NCBI RefSeq assembly: GCF_021389935.1
Contig: NZ_CP089979.1
Location: forward strand, 911,001-975,000
DNA: 64,000 nucleotides
Reading direction: 5' to 3'
Source of the DNA: Fulvivirga ligni
Lineage (GTDB): Bacteria; Bacteroidota; Bacteroidia; Cytophagales; Cyclobacteriaceae
In this document: positions 25,914 through 34,866 of the stretch, piece after piece
Layout: each line of letters begins with the position of its first letter
Numbering within the stretch: the stretch's first letter is position 1
Notes under the pieces: model-generated
What the model saw: only the letters and a program-made list of their open reading frames with translations
Told to the model about the DNA's origin: nothing
Database searches by the model: none
Translations under genes and position numbers: made by a program

Positions 25914-26510
25914 CTATCGGCATTTTTTCCTTAGTCGGCTCAGAGTTTCGGGCGTCATGCCCAGGTAAGAGGCCAAATACTTTTGAGGAACGAGCTGAAA
26001 AATATGTGGACTTTGAGTTCGTAGTCTTTCAAATTTTTCTTCAGCGGTATAAGATCGAACTTCAAGCTGTCTTTTAGCCATACCAATGAGTATTTTCTCA
26101 TTGAATTTTCTGCCCCAGCGCTCTACACTTTTAAACCGATCAAACATCATGGTTAAGTCTGAATACGAAATGCGCAATAAGCTACATTCTGTAAGTGCTT
26201 GCAAAGACCATTCTGATGGAGTTTGGCTTAAAAAAGAGTCATAAGCTCCGGAATAGTCATCATCATAAGTGAAGCCAACGCAGGTTTCCTCACCATCAAT
26301 TAAATAAAAGCCTCTTAAAACTCCCTTCACTACATAATAAAAGAACTTTTCAATACTTCCTTCTTCTATCAGATATTCGCCTTTTTTTAAATCATAAGAT
26401 TTCCAATATTGGCTAAACTCAAGCCAGTCATCATCTGGCATATCAGAAAGTAGTTTAACGTATTTATGGAGCTGGCTCAGGCCGAAACTATTTCTATCTT
26501 TGCTGGGCAT
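25914..26510 (-). CDS. Crp/Fnr family transcriptional regulator
   Basis: 198 residues: a cyclic-nucleotide-binding-like beta roll at ~25-120 (YLIEEGSIEKFFYYVVKGVLRGFYL), written here in parts: LIEEGSIEKFFYYV and VKGVLRGFYL, and a C-terminal HTH (YLASYLGMTPETLSRLRKK). This short Bacteroidota subgroup lacks the phosphate-cassette Arg of true cAMP receptors, so the effector is unknown. Together with the downstream DinB gene it forms a minus-strand pair 66 bases apart. Divergent from a small membrane protein gene with only 30 bases between start codons. Confidence 0.85.
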   Translation of the reverse strand: MPSKDRNSFGLSQLHKYVKLLSDMPDDDWLEFSQYWKSYDLKKGEYLIEEGSIEKFFYYVVKGVLRGFYLIDGEETCVGFTYDDDYSGAYDSFLSQTPSEWSLQALTECSLLRISYSDLTMMFDRFKSVERWGRKFNEKILIGMAKRQLEVRSYTAEEKFERLRTQSPHIFQLVPQKYLASYLGMTPETLSRLRKKCR

Positions 26511-26540
26511 AATTGGATTAAAAATACTAAAAACTACTGA

Positions 26541-26735
26541 ATGGATGATTTCTTATCTATTACAAGAGTGTTAATTTGGACGTGCCTGGTCTGTACGATT
26601 GTAGGACTTTATAGGCCTGTGATTATGCTTTGGTGGATGGAACGTCAAAATAGATGGAAAATCTTAGAGACTTATGGGTTGGCCACAGTGGTGGTATTTG
26701 TTATACATTACCTTATGTTGATCATATTTTCCTAA
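26541..26735 (+). CDS. Small membrane protein, 64 residues
   Basis: Two membrane segments (about residues 8-28 and 44-63) around a short basic linker (WMERQNRWKIL). Start codon 30 bases from the divergent crp/fnr gene, stop overlapping the converging methyltransferase stop by four bases, as in four other pairs here. These boundary features and its hydrophobic pattern support a real gene. Similar ~60-residue proteins (TRVLIWTCLVCTIVGLYRPVI-like, containing the GLYRP motif) occur in Cytophagales as I recall. Function unknown. Confidence 0.68.
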   Translation: MDDFLSITRVLIWTCLVCTIVGLYRPVIMLWWMERQNRWKILETYGLATVVVFVIHYLMLIIFS

Positions 26736-27913
26736 GCCTTTTCAGTAATTGCTATTACCTTTTGATTATTTAAATCCGTAAAGGCAAAAAGATACAGATC
26801 TCCCCCTTCCTGCAAGCCTGTTTTTTTTCTAATACTTTTTACTTCCTCAGGAAAATTGCGAGTGGTAATATTAGCTTTCTTAGAACCCAATGCGCTCAAG
26901 ATCTTCTTCTTATTATAAGGAACGGTTGATTTCACCTTGAATTTTCTCCCAGGAAAATCATCAACTAATTCATTGCTTGTATATAGGTGAGTGTTAGGAT
27001 GCATCTTTTTTACTGGGAATGCATGTGTAAGCATATTAAAGGCACCAGCTTTCATAACACTACTATTGGGCTCATATAAATACCCTTGAAGCTCTCCATA
27101 ATTAGCCTGACAATTGACCTCTTCTGAATGATGGAATGAAAAAGTTTGCTCGGAATTACCATGGAGATTTACCGTATGAGTTTTGGCTACCCCAGAATGG
27201 TCAAAATCAATATGATAAAGCACCTCTTTACATTCATTGTTAACCGATACGATGTGGACAGCTTTTACATAATCCAGGCTTTTCAGCGCCAGATGAATAT
27301 CCAGCATAGGTGAGGTTTTTATAAGGATCTCCTTGGTCTTTCCTTTAAGCTGATCGATTACTAGTGTTACATCGGGCTCACAGTCTTCGAGCAAAACTAC
27401 TTTCTGGCTATTCTCATCTCTGCGGGCAGGGTCAATATACACCAAATCAGTATTTTCTATACTTTTCAATAACGGTATTGATTCTTCGTTGCAAACGGAG
27501 ATATTATCAGATCCTAAAGCATGAAAGTTGTGAGCTGCAATTTCGCAGAGATGCATCTGCCTTTCCACATAAACGGCTTTTTCAAAACGCTTACTTAAAT
27601 AGTAACAATCAATACCATAGCCGCCTGTTAGGTCATACATTCTATGCCCCTCAACTAATTGGGCTTTATATAAAGCAGTGGCTTGCGAAGAGCACTGCTC
27701 CATGGATATCTGAGGAGGAAAAACAATATTGTCTGCCTGATGCCAGTCTGGAAGCTTGCTTTTAGCTCGCTTTCTGGAAGCAATCTGCTCAGCTACTAAC
27801 TTCACAGGCACACCGCAGACTTCTTTAAATTTTAGTGAAAGTGAAAAAGGATCATGATTTTCATGATCCTTTATAAATTGTTGTACTTCTGTTTGAAGAA
27901 GCAGGTCTATCAT
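26732..27913 (-). CDS. THUMP-like domain class I SAM methyltransferase
   Basis: 393 residues. Residues ~88-200 form a class I methyltransferase: motif I MYDLTGGYGIDCYYLSKRF, acidic residue after beta 2 (YVERQ), and a motif IV LVYIDPARRD. The C-terminal region (~300-385) corresponds to the THUMP-like domain (FKVKSTVPYNKKKILSAL). The family is typical of Bacteroidota and probably methylates RNA, since DPAR resembles the DPPR of rRNA/tRNA methylases; the target is unknown. Its start overlaps the asd stop by a single base, so it is cotranscribed with asd. Confidence 0.85.
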   Translation of the reverse strand: MIDLLLQTEVQQFIKDHENHDPFSLSLKFKEVCGVPVKLVAEQIASRKRAKSKLPDWHQADNIVFPPQISMEQCSSQATALYKAQLVEGHRMYDLTGGYGIDCYYLSKRFEKAVYVERQMHLCEIAAHNFHALGSDNISVCNEESIPLLKSIENTDLVYIDPARRDENSQKVVLLEDCEPDVTLVIDQLKGKTKEILIKTSPMLDIHLALKSLDYVKAVHIVSVNNECKEVLYHIDFDHSGVAKTHTVNLHGNSEQTFSFHHSEEVNCQANYGELQGYLYEPNSSVMKAGAFNMLTHAFPVKKMHPNTHLYTSNELVDDFPGRKFKVKSTVPYNKKKILSALGSKKANITTRNFPEEVKSIRKKTGLQEGGDLYLFAFTDLNNQKVIAITEKA

Positions 27914-28905
27914 TAATAAACTAAATTATTGGCGGCTAAGAATTCTGCAATTTGAACGGCATTCGTAGCAGCTCCTTTTCTTAGATTATCTGCCACCACC
28001 CACATATTTAATGTGTTTGGCTGAGACTCATCTCTTCTTAATCTTCCGACAAAAACTTCATCTTTTCCGTGAGCATTTAATGGCATAGGGTAAACGTTGT
28101 TGGCTACATCGTCTTCTATTACTATACCAGGAGTCTTGCTCAATAGCTCATAAACTTCCTTAATGTCAAAATCCTTGTGGAATTCTACATTTACAGATTC
28201 AGAATGACCACCCATAACAGGTAGTCTAACGGCTGTTGCAGTTACTGCAATTGACTGATCATCAAGGATTTTCTTTGTCTCATTTACCATTTTCATCTCC
28301 TCCTTAGTGTATCCGTTTTCCTGGAATACATCTATATGAGGAAGAACATTCATATCTATTTTATGTGGGTACACCTTGGCAGTTTCATTGCCTGATCTTT
28401 CCCCCATAAGCTGATCTACTGCATCTTTTCCTGTTCCAGTAACAGACTGATAAGTAGATACAACCACTCTCTTTATTTTATATTTTTTGTGTAAAGGAGC
28501 TAACGCTAATACCATCTGAATGGTAGAGCAGTTCGGATTAGCGATGATTCTATCATCTATTCTTAATGCTTCAGCGTTAATTTCAGGCACAATAAGTTTG
28601 TGGTCAGGGCTCATTCTCCATGCAGAAGAATTGTCCACCACTATACAACCAGCCTCAGCGAATTTCGGAGCCCACTCTAATGATGTGCCTCCGCCTGCTG
28701 AAAATATAGCTACATCTGGTTTATTAGCAATAGCATCTTCCATACCAATCACCTTATAGGTCTTACCCTTAAAAGTGTATTCCTTACCTACAGACCTTGG
28801 TGAGGCTACGAGAAATAATTGGTCGAATTGAAAATTTCTTTCATCGATGACTTTTAGTACCTCCTGGCCAACTAAACCAGTGGCACCGACTACTGCTAAT
28901 TTCAT
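27913..28905 (-). CDS. asd: Aspartate-semialdehyde dehydrogenase
   Basis: 330 residues, full length. NADP motif GATGLVGQEV near the N-terminus, catalytic Cys126 in NPNCSTIQM, and the later GGHSESVNVEF with the catalytic His. Reduces aspartyl phosphate to aspartate semialdehyde, the branch point toward lysine/diaminopimelate, threonine and methionine. The stop shares one base with the downstream methyltransferase start. 71 bases separate its start from the divergent surface protein gene; no riboswitch is visible there. Confidence 0.96.
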   Translation of the reverse strand: MKLAVVGATGLVGQEVLKVIDERNFQFDQLFLVASPRSVGKEYTFKGKTYKVIGMEDAIANKPDVAIFSAGGGTSLEWAPKFAEAGCIVVDNSSAWRMSPDHKLIVPEINAEALRIDDRIIANPNCSTIQMVLALAPLHKKYKIKRVVVSTYQSVTGTGKDAVDQLMGERSGNETAKVYPHKIDMNVLPHIDVFQENGYTKEEMKMVNETKKILDDQSIAVTATAVRLPVMGGHSESVNVEFHKDFDIKEVYELLSKTPGIVIEDDVANNVYPMPLNAHGKDEVFVGRLRRDESQPNTLNMWVVADNLRKGAATNAVQIAEFLAANNLVY

Positions 28906-28976
28906 GTTTATTGTTTTTTATAAAATTGGACCCAAAAATAGTGTTTTTATACATTTTATGTGGTATTTTATTATAA

Positions 28977-31559
28977 ATGAATAGATTTATTTGGCATTTA
29001 TTTCTTTCAGCCAATATTATACTGTCATTTATAATTAACCTAAACCCTTGCTGTGCACAGGTATACGATGATTTTTCTGATTCTGACTTTCTGAATAATC
29101 CTTCCTGGCAAGGTAGTGATAATTTGTGGCAGGTAGCTAATGGCATTTTACAGTCTAACAGTGACGGTGCGGCTACTTATTATCTTTCCACAGGAAATCA
29201 ATTAGCTGAAGATGTAGAATTTGAATTTTTAATAAACCTTAAATTCGCCACCTCAGGGGCTAATTATGTTGATGTTTTCCTCTTATCAGATAGTTCAAAT
29301 CTTCTGCAAACAAAAAATGGATACTGTCTGAGATTGGGTGGAACCAATGATGCTGTAAGCCTTTTCAAATTGCTCAATGGTGCATCTTCAATTCTAATAG
29401 AGGCCGATGGTGTTATTAGCAGTAGTTCGGATAATCCCTTTCAAATAAAAGTGATTCGTGATACTGGCCTTTGGACCTTAATGCTAGATAAGGGGTATAC
29501 AGGTGTTTATGATTCCATCGGATCAATTGCCGACTCTGATATTAACACTACTTCTTCCTTTGGCTTTTTAATAAAGCAATCAACAGCATCTGCTCCTAAG
29601 CATAACCACTTCTTTGACAATGTCATTGTTCAAGAAATAGGTGCTGATAGAATCCCACCATCTATAGTTAATGTTGATTTTATTGCAATGAATAAGGTGA
29701 GCATCGAATTTTCTGAGGAGGTGCTACAATCCACGGCTGAGGAGGTTGCTAATTATAAAATAGACGATGCACTACCCTCTCGGGCTGAGTTGGAGGATTC
29801 TGGATTGAAGGTTGAATTGACATTTGACCATCCTTTTGTTGAGGGTACTTTATATCAAATGTCTGTTGAAAATATTGAGGACTTACTAAGTAATAAGTTG
29901 GTGCCGTTCCATGACGAGCTTACCTTTTATCTTGCCCAAGAAGCTGATTTCAAAGATTTGATTATCAATGAAATAATGGCTGATTACGAGCCTTCAGTGG
30001 GCTTGCCGACTTCTGAATTTGTAGAGCTTTATAATCGAAGTGAAAAAACTATTCATCTTGATAATTGGTCCCTGAGTGATGCATCTTCTTCTGGCGTAAT
30101 TTCTGAAAGCTATTTGCTGGCAGGTGAATATGTAATACTATGTCCTGAGGGTTTTGAGCTTGAATACTCAGATTACGGCCAGGTAGCCACGGTAGATCCC
30201 TGGCCAAGCCTTAATAATGGTGGAGATCAACTTGTGATAAAATCATCAATTGCAATAGACTCCGTCGAGTATGATGATGGCTGGCATAGCAGTTCTTCCA
30301 ATCGTGATGGTGGTTGGTCTTTGGAACTTATTGACCCTAATAATTTATGTGGAGGAGCCGCTAATTGGTCTTCATCTACCGATATAAAAGGAGGCACACC
30401 GGGAGCGCAAAATTCTATAAAAAGTGACAAGCCAGATTTGATGGGGCCAGAACTTCTGGAGGTATTCGCAGTATCTGAAGATAGTGTGCTCATTCGCTTC
30501 AATGAAGTGTTGGATGCTTCTACTATACAGGCTAATGACTTTATTATTTCTCCTTCTGTGAATGTTATCGGAGTTGAACTAAGTGATGATCTGCAATCAG
30601 CGTGGTTATCCTTGAGTGAAGGATTAAAGGCTCGGCAGGCCTATCAATTAGATGTGGTCAATATTACTGATTGTAACGGAAATAAGATTCACCTGTCTAG
30701 TAAAGCTGAATTTTATCTGATAGAGAAGCCTGAAAATGGAGAGCTCGTAATTAATGAAGTTCTCTTTAACCCCCGAACTGGAGGGGTTGATTTTGTAGAA
30801 TTGTATAATGACTCCGAAAAATATATTAATCTGAAAGATTGGAAATTGAGTAATGGAAGCTCTTATAGTGTTATTTCTACCAACTATTTAGTGATTGCAC
30901 CTCATGAATTTATTGTGTTCACCGATGATCCAGTCATTTTGCATGAGCAATATCCATTAGGTAACATTGAAAGGTTCTTTGAGGCTGATCTTCCTTCTTT
31001 TCCAAACGATCAGGGAACTGTAGAAATTCAGGCAGCCGATAGCCTGATAAATGAGTCTTTTGATTATGATGAAGACCTACATTTTGAATTGCTGAAATCA
31101 GTGGAGGGTGTTTCTCTGGAGCGTATTTCAATTACGGCTTCCGCTAATGATGCAAATAACTGGAAATCAGCGGCCTCATCTGTTGGATATGCAACTCCAG
31201 GCTATAAAAATTCTCAACTCTTAGAGCCCGGCCAGCTTTCCATGGGTAGTATCGATATTAGCCCAAGAATAATTATTCCTGATGGTTCTGGCCAAGCGGA
31301 CTACACTACAATCAGCTATAGTTTTGATAAGCCGGGTTATGTTTCAAATGTTGAAGTGTTTGATTCAAATGGAAGATCAATTAAAATGCTTGCCGCTAAT
31401 GATTACTTGGCTGCTGAAGGGTTCTATGTGTGGGATGGAGTTACCGATGAAGGGCACAAAGCAAGAGTAGGGTACTATATTATATATTTTCAGGTATTTG
31501 ATGATTTAGGAAACGAGCGTATTTATAAAGAACGGCTGGCGGTGGGAACGACTTATTAA
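28977..31559 (+). CDS. Secreted lamin-tail domain (LTD) surface protein with FlgD-like C-terminus
   Basis: 860 residues with a signal peptide (FLSANIILSFIINLNPCCA, then QV). Order of domains: a jelly-roll at ~30-215; an Ig-like domain (IEFSEEVL at ~235); lamin-tail domain 1 at ~326-450 (INEIMADY ... EFVELYNRS); a second Ig-like domain at ~489-575 (IRFNEVLDAS); lamin-tail domain 2 at ~588-720 (INEVLFNPRTGGVDFVELYN); and a FlgD-like Ig domain at ~775-860. LTD proteins in Bacteroidota are exported and often surface-attached; some associate with nucleases or calcium. The end does not match the common type IX sorting signal by eye, so route of export is inferred. Confidence 0.82.
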   Translation: MNRFIWHLFLSANIILSFIINLNPCCAQVYDDFSDSDFLNNPSWQGSDNLWQVANGILQSNSDGAATYYLSTGNQLAEDVEFEFLINLKFATSGANYVDVFLLSDSSNLLQTKNGYCLRLGGTNDAVSLFKLLNGASSILIEADGVISSSSDNPFQIKVIRDTGLWTLMLDKGYTGVYDSIGSIADSDINTTSSFGFLIKQSTASAPKHNHFFDNVIVQEIGADRIPPSIVNVDFIAMNKVSIEFSEEVLQSTAEEVANYKIDDALPSRAELEDSGLKVELTFDHPFVEGTLYQMSVENIEDLLSNKLVPFHDELTFYLAQEADFKDLIINEIMADYEPSVGLPTSEFVELYNRSEKTIHLDNWSLSDASSSGVISESYLLAGEYVILCPEGFELEYSDYGQVATVDPWPSLNNGGDQLVIKSSIAIDSVEYDDGWHSSSSNRDGGWSLELIDPNNLCGGAANWSSSTDIKGGTPGAQNSIKSDKPDLMGPELLEVFAVSEDSVLIRFNEVLDASTIQANDFIISPSVNVIGVELSDDLQSAWLSLSEGLKARQAYQLDVVNITDCNGNKIHLSSKAEFYLIEKPENGELVINEVLFNPRTGGVDFVELYNDSEKYINLKDWKLSNGSSYSVISTNYLVIAPHEFIVFTDDPVILHEQYPLGNIERFFEADLPSFPNDQGTVEIQAADSLINESFDYDEDLHFELLKSVEGVSLERISITASANDANNWKSAASSVGYATPGYKNSQLLEPGQLSMGSIDISPRIIIPDGSGQADYTTISYSFDKPGYVSNVEVFDSNGRSIKMLAANDYLAAEGFYVWDGVTDEGHKARVGYYIIYFQVFDDLGNERIYKERLAVGTTY

Positions 31560-31675
31560 GATTTAGCAAGAAAATTTTTAACTAATCAGGAAAATGAATC
31601 AGAAATCGATTGCAAACCTCCTATAATTAATTTTTTTTGATTAAATTGTAAGACTAATTAACTCGTGCTATAGTT

Positions 31676-31861
31676 ATGAACTGCGTAATTGACAACTCTA
31701 TTCTTTATCATTTGCGACAAGGTCGTAAAATGGATGTAATTCGAAGGTATATCAAATTGAAGTATCGCATAAGTATGGATATGGAAACCCTGAAAGAAAG
31801 GATTAAGCATATCAATACGAAGCATTTAGAGCTTACCAAGCATACTTTAGTAGGGAATTAA
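31676..31861 (+). CDS. Hypothetical basic protein, 61 residues
   Basis: Rich in Lys, Arg and Ile, wholly helical in appearance (YHLRQGRKMDVIRRYIKLKY), no signal or membrane segment. Its stop overlaps the converging asparaginase stop by exactly four bases, the same arrangement as at four other junctions, which favours a real gene. No family recognised; the basic charge would allow nucleic acid binding. Could still be a chance frame. Confidence 0.45.
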   Translation: MNCVIDNSILYHLRQGRKMDVIRRYIKLKYRISMDMETLKERIKHINTKHLELTKHTLVGN

Positions 31862-32937
31862 TTCAATTCATTCCCATACATAAATACCTGAGGTTTATTT
31901 TCTTCTTTGATGTATCCTCGGAACATTCCCGCGGTGTTAAACGTCATGGCCACATTTCCTTGTCGGTCTAGTGCAATAACGCCGCCTGTTCCTCCTGTTT
32001 CTGTAAGCTTCCTGCTGATTACCTCTTTTGTGGCTTCCTCAACCGTCATGTAATTATATTTCATGTTAGCGGCAACATCATAAGCAATCACTTCTCTTAT
32101 AAAGTATTCGCCATGTCCTGTGCCTGATATGCCACATGTCTCATTATGAGCATAGGTGCCTGCGCCAATAACTGGAGAGTCTCCTATTCTTCCGTATTTT
32201 TTATTTGTCATTCCTCCGGTGGATGTTCCTGCTGCTATGTTTCCCTTCGAGTCAAGTGCTACACAGCCTACAGTTCCAAATTTATAGTCAGGATAAGTTT
32301 GCATATAGGCCGTTTCCTTGTTGTCCTGCTGTTCCTTTATTTTTTGGAATTGCTCAAACCTCGTTTCATCAAAAAAGTATGATGGCTCTACCATTTCCAT
32401 GCCCTGCTCTTCTGCAAAAACCTCTGCACCGTGGCCAGCCATCATTACATGAGGTGATTTCTCCATTACGGTACGAGCGGCTAGAATAGGACTTTTTATG
32501 CGGCTTATGCCTGCTACTGCGCCAGCCATGCCAGTGGCTCCATCCATAATGGAGGCATCTAATTCGTTTTTACCCTGATTGGTGAATACGGCACCTTTTC
32601 CGGCATTAAATAGAGGTGATTGTTCCATTACCTGAATGGTTCCCGTTACAGCATCTAAAGCCGATCCGCCATCTTTTAATATCTGATAACCAGTGTTTAA
32701 CGCTTCCTGAAGCTTTTCTTGATAAGCTTTTTCTCGTTCAGGAGTCATGTTTTCTTTCTTGATGGTACCGGCGCCACCATGGATCACCAAAGTAATTGGT
32801 CCGGCTCCTTGAACCACTTCAGTAGTTTTTGCGTTAAGGGCTGAACTGTCACTTTCTTCGCCATGCTGCTTACATGAACTGAAGAAAAAGGATAAAAGAA
32901 CAATGCAATTAATAAGTATGTGTAGTCTTAAATTCAT
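31858..32937 (-). CDS. Isoaspartyl peptidase/L-asparaginase (Ntn hydrolase), lipoprotein
   Basis: 359 residues with a lipoprotein signal (SFFFSSC, lipobox Cys22). Plant-type asparaginase: HGGAGT near the N-terminus, GGSALDAV, and the autoprocessing site GTVGCVALD, where Thr222 becomes the N-terminal nucleophile after cleavage, followed by GTSTGGMTNKKYGRIGD. Hydrolyses beta-aspartyl dipeptides and asparagine; here in the periplasm. Family knowledge says two subunits of ~22 and ~15 kDa result. No operon partner. Confidence 0.93.
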   Translation of the reverse strand: MNLRLHILINCIVLLSFFFSSCKQHGEESDSSALNAKTTEVVQGAGPITLVIHGGAGTIKKENMTPEREKAYQEKLQEALNTGYQILKDGGSALDAVTGTIQVMEQSPLFNAGKGAVFTNQGKNELDASIMDGATGMAGAVAGISRIKSPILAARTVMEKSPHVMMAGHGAEVFAEEQGMEMVEPSYFFDETRFEQFQKIKEQQDNKETAYMQTYPDYKFGTVGCVALDSKGNIAAGTSTGGMTNKKYGRIGDSPVIGAGTYAHNETCGISGTGHGEYFIREVIAYDVAANMKYNYMTVEEATKEVISRKLTETGGTGGVIALDRQGNVAMTFNTAGMFRGYIKEENKPQVFMYGNELN

Positions 32938-33099
32938 AATAATGAGTTTAATTTGCAGCCTTAAATTAGAAGTGTGAGGTTAATTTATCTAACCGCTCAT
33001 GTAAAGATTTATTCATACTGATTTTTTTGTTTTTCGTTTTCATAAATTATTTTTAGGCGATTTGTAAAAAATCCAAGTTATCACTTAAACTAATTAACC

Positions 33100-33486
33100 A
33101 TGAGCAAGGAAGAAAAGACCAGGTACTCAGACGCTGAGTTAGCGGAATTTGAAACGTTAATCAATGAAAAGCTGGAAAAAGCCAAAGGCGAGCTTAAGAT
33201 TTTAAAAGGATCTTTAAATAAAAGCAATGATGAGGGCACTGACAGCACTTCTGGTAATACCAAAGTCTTAGAAGATGGTGCGGATACGGCAGAGAAAGAA
33301 AATCTTAGTCAGTTAGCGGCAAGACAGCAAAAATTTATCAACAATCTTGAGAATGCTCTAATAAGAATCAAAAACGGTACTTATGGCGTGTGTTCTGTAA
33401 CAGGAAAGTTGATTGCTAAGGAAAGACTTAAAGCAGTACCTCATACTACACAATCTATTGAGGCTAAATTGAGCCAACAGAATTAA
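33100..33486 (+). CDS. DksA/TraR family protein lacking most zinc-finger cysteines
   Basis: 128 residues: N-terminal coiled coil (~10-85) and a C-terminal TraR-type finger at ~92-125 (GTYGVCSVTGKLIAKERL ... PHTTQSIEA). DksA proteins bind the RNA polymerase secondary channel and tune transcription, usually with ppGpp. Only the first of the four zinc-binding Cys positions is present; the others are Thr, Ser and Ala. I recall the same loss in other Bacteroidota members, so the fold probably stands without zinc. Acidic tip residues in the coiled coil (DAELAEFE) are present at the start rather than the tip. First gene of a three-gene cluster with scpB directly abutting. Confidence 0.82.
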   Translation: MSKEEKTRYSDAELAEFETLINEKLEKAKGELKILKGSLNKSNDEGTDSTSGNTKVLEDGADTAEKENLSQLAARQQKFINNLENALIRIKNGTYGVCSVTGKLIAKERLKAVPHTTQSIEAKLSQQN

Positions 33487-34056
33487 TTGGATTTTCTTCA
33501 AAACCATATTGAAGCACTAGTATTCTGCTCTACCAGCCCTATTAAGGAAAAGGATTTACAAGCATGCTTATCTGAAATGTTTGAGGCGGATGTGCCTATG
33601 GAAGACATAGAAACAGCCTTGGAGGAAATAGGTAAGAAGTATGAGGGTGATAATTTTTCCTTTAGTTTAAATCATAGTGGTGGAGGCTATCAGTTTTTGA
33701 CTAAGCCGGCTTATCAAGCCAGTATTGGCATTATGCTTAAGCAGCAGTCAAAACGTAGATTATCTACATCTGCGCTGGAAACGCTTTCTATCATTGCTTA
33801 CAAGCAGCCAGTAACCAAATCTGATGTAGAAAGCATCAGAGGAGTAAGCTGTGATTATGCGGTGCAAAAGCTCTTGGAGAAGAGTTTGATAGAAATAAAA
33901 GGAAAGGCAGATGCTATCGGCAGGCCGCTTTTATACGGCACTAGTGATAGTTTTATGGAATATTTTGGCATTAACAGCCTAAAAGAATTACCAACTCCCA
34001 AGGATTTTGCGGAGGCTGGTGACAATGTGATTGGAGAAGAATCAGACGAGAATTAA
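33487..34056 (+). CDS. scpB: Segregation and condensation protein ScpB
   Basis: 189 residues with two winged-helix domains, the second including LETLSIIAYKQPVTKSDVESIRG, the family signature (in parts: ALETLSIIAYKQPVTK; SDVESIRGV). With ScpA and Smc it condenses and segregates the chromosome. The start is taken as TTG at 33487, directly after the dksA-like stop (TAA at 33484-33486), because the first domain begins at once (FLQNHIEALVFCS) and no ATG lies near. scpA is not adjacent. The C-terminus is acidic. Following gene starts 28 bases later. Confidence 0.93.
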   Translation: MDFLQNHIEALVFCSTSPIKEKDLQACLSEMFEADVPMEDIETALEEIGKKYEGDNFSFSLNHSGGGYQFLTKPAYQASIGIMLKQQSKRRLSTSALETLSIIAYKQPVTKSDVESIRGVSCDYAVQKLLEKSLIEIKGKADAIGRPLLYGTSDSFMEYFGINSLKELPTPKDFAEAGDNVIGEESDEN

Positions 34057-34084
34057 AATCCAGTAGCGATACTGTGTTAAAAAT

Positions 34085-34858
34085 ATGAAACCTAGAAAAA
34101 AAGGCTCCTCGCGGGTAAAGCAAGTAGTGCGGAAGGAGCAACCACAAACTGAAGATATCAGGCTGAATAAATATATTGCCAATTCAGGTGTGTGTTCAAG
34201 AAGAGAGGCTGATAAACTTATTGAAGCCGGAGAGATCAAAGTTAATGGCAAAGTAGTTACTGAAATGGGCTTTAAAGTAAAGCCTGAAGATAAGGTAACT
34301 CATAACGGCAAGAAGCTTGTGCCGGAAAAGCATATCTATTTGCTATTAAATAAACCAAAAGATTTTATTACCACCACCGATGATCCTGAAAACAGAAGAA
34401 CTGTTATGGATTTGGTGAAGAACGCCTGTTCGGAGAGAATTTACCCGGTAGGAAGATTAGATAGAAATACTTCTGGTTTACTTCTTTTCACGAATGATGG
34501 AGAGTTAGCAAAGAAGCTGTCTCACCCTTCTCATAAGGTGAAGAAGATTTATAAGGTAGACCTTGATAAAAGCATTACCAAGGAACATTTTATTCAAATT
34601 CAGTCTGGTCTGGAGCTAGAAGATGGATTAGCAGTGGTGGACAACCTGGCTATTCTGGATGGCGATAAAAGACAGCTGGGTATAGAGATTCACATTGGTA
34701 AGAATAGAATTGTAAGAAGAATTTTCGAGCACCTTGGCTACGAGGTAGAGAAGCTTGATAGAGTGATGTATGGATTTTTAGACAAGCTAAATTTACCAAG
34801 AGGTAAATGGAGAATGCTTACTGAAAAAGAAGTCATCAAACTTAAGCATCTTAATTAA
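34085..34858 (+). CDS. RsuA/RluB-family pseudouridine synthase
   Basis: 257 residues. A basic N-terminal tail (KPRKKGSSRVKQVV), S4 RNA-binding domain at ~27-75 (IRLNKYIANSGVCSRREADKLI), shown as LNKYIANSGVCSRREADKL, and the catalytic domain with VGRLDRNTSGLLLFTNDG, the motif holding the catalytic Asp. Isomerises uridine in 23S or 16S rRNA; RluB (23S position ~2605) is the most likely match. Third gene of the dksA-like/scpB cluster. Ends eight bases before the converging kinase gene. Confidence 0.92.
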   Translation: MKPRKKGSSRVKQVVRKEQPQTEDIRLNKYIANSGVCSRREADKLIEAGEIKVNGKVVTEMGFKVKPEDKVTHNGKKLVPEKHIYLLLNKPKDFITTTDDPENRRTVMDLVKNACSERIYPVGRLDRNTSGLLLFTNDGELAKKLSHPSHKVKKIYKVDLDKSITKEHFIQIQSGLELEDGLAVVDNLAILDGDKRQLGIEIHIGKNRIVRRIFEHLGYEVEKLDRVMYGFLDKLNLPRGKWRMLTEKEVIKLKHLN

Positions 34859-34866
34859 GAAAGAGG

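Noticed and set aside
28906-28976. Lysine riboswitch before asd
   Set aside because: The gap is only 71 bases and shows no complex stem structure.
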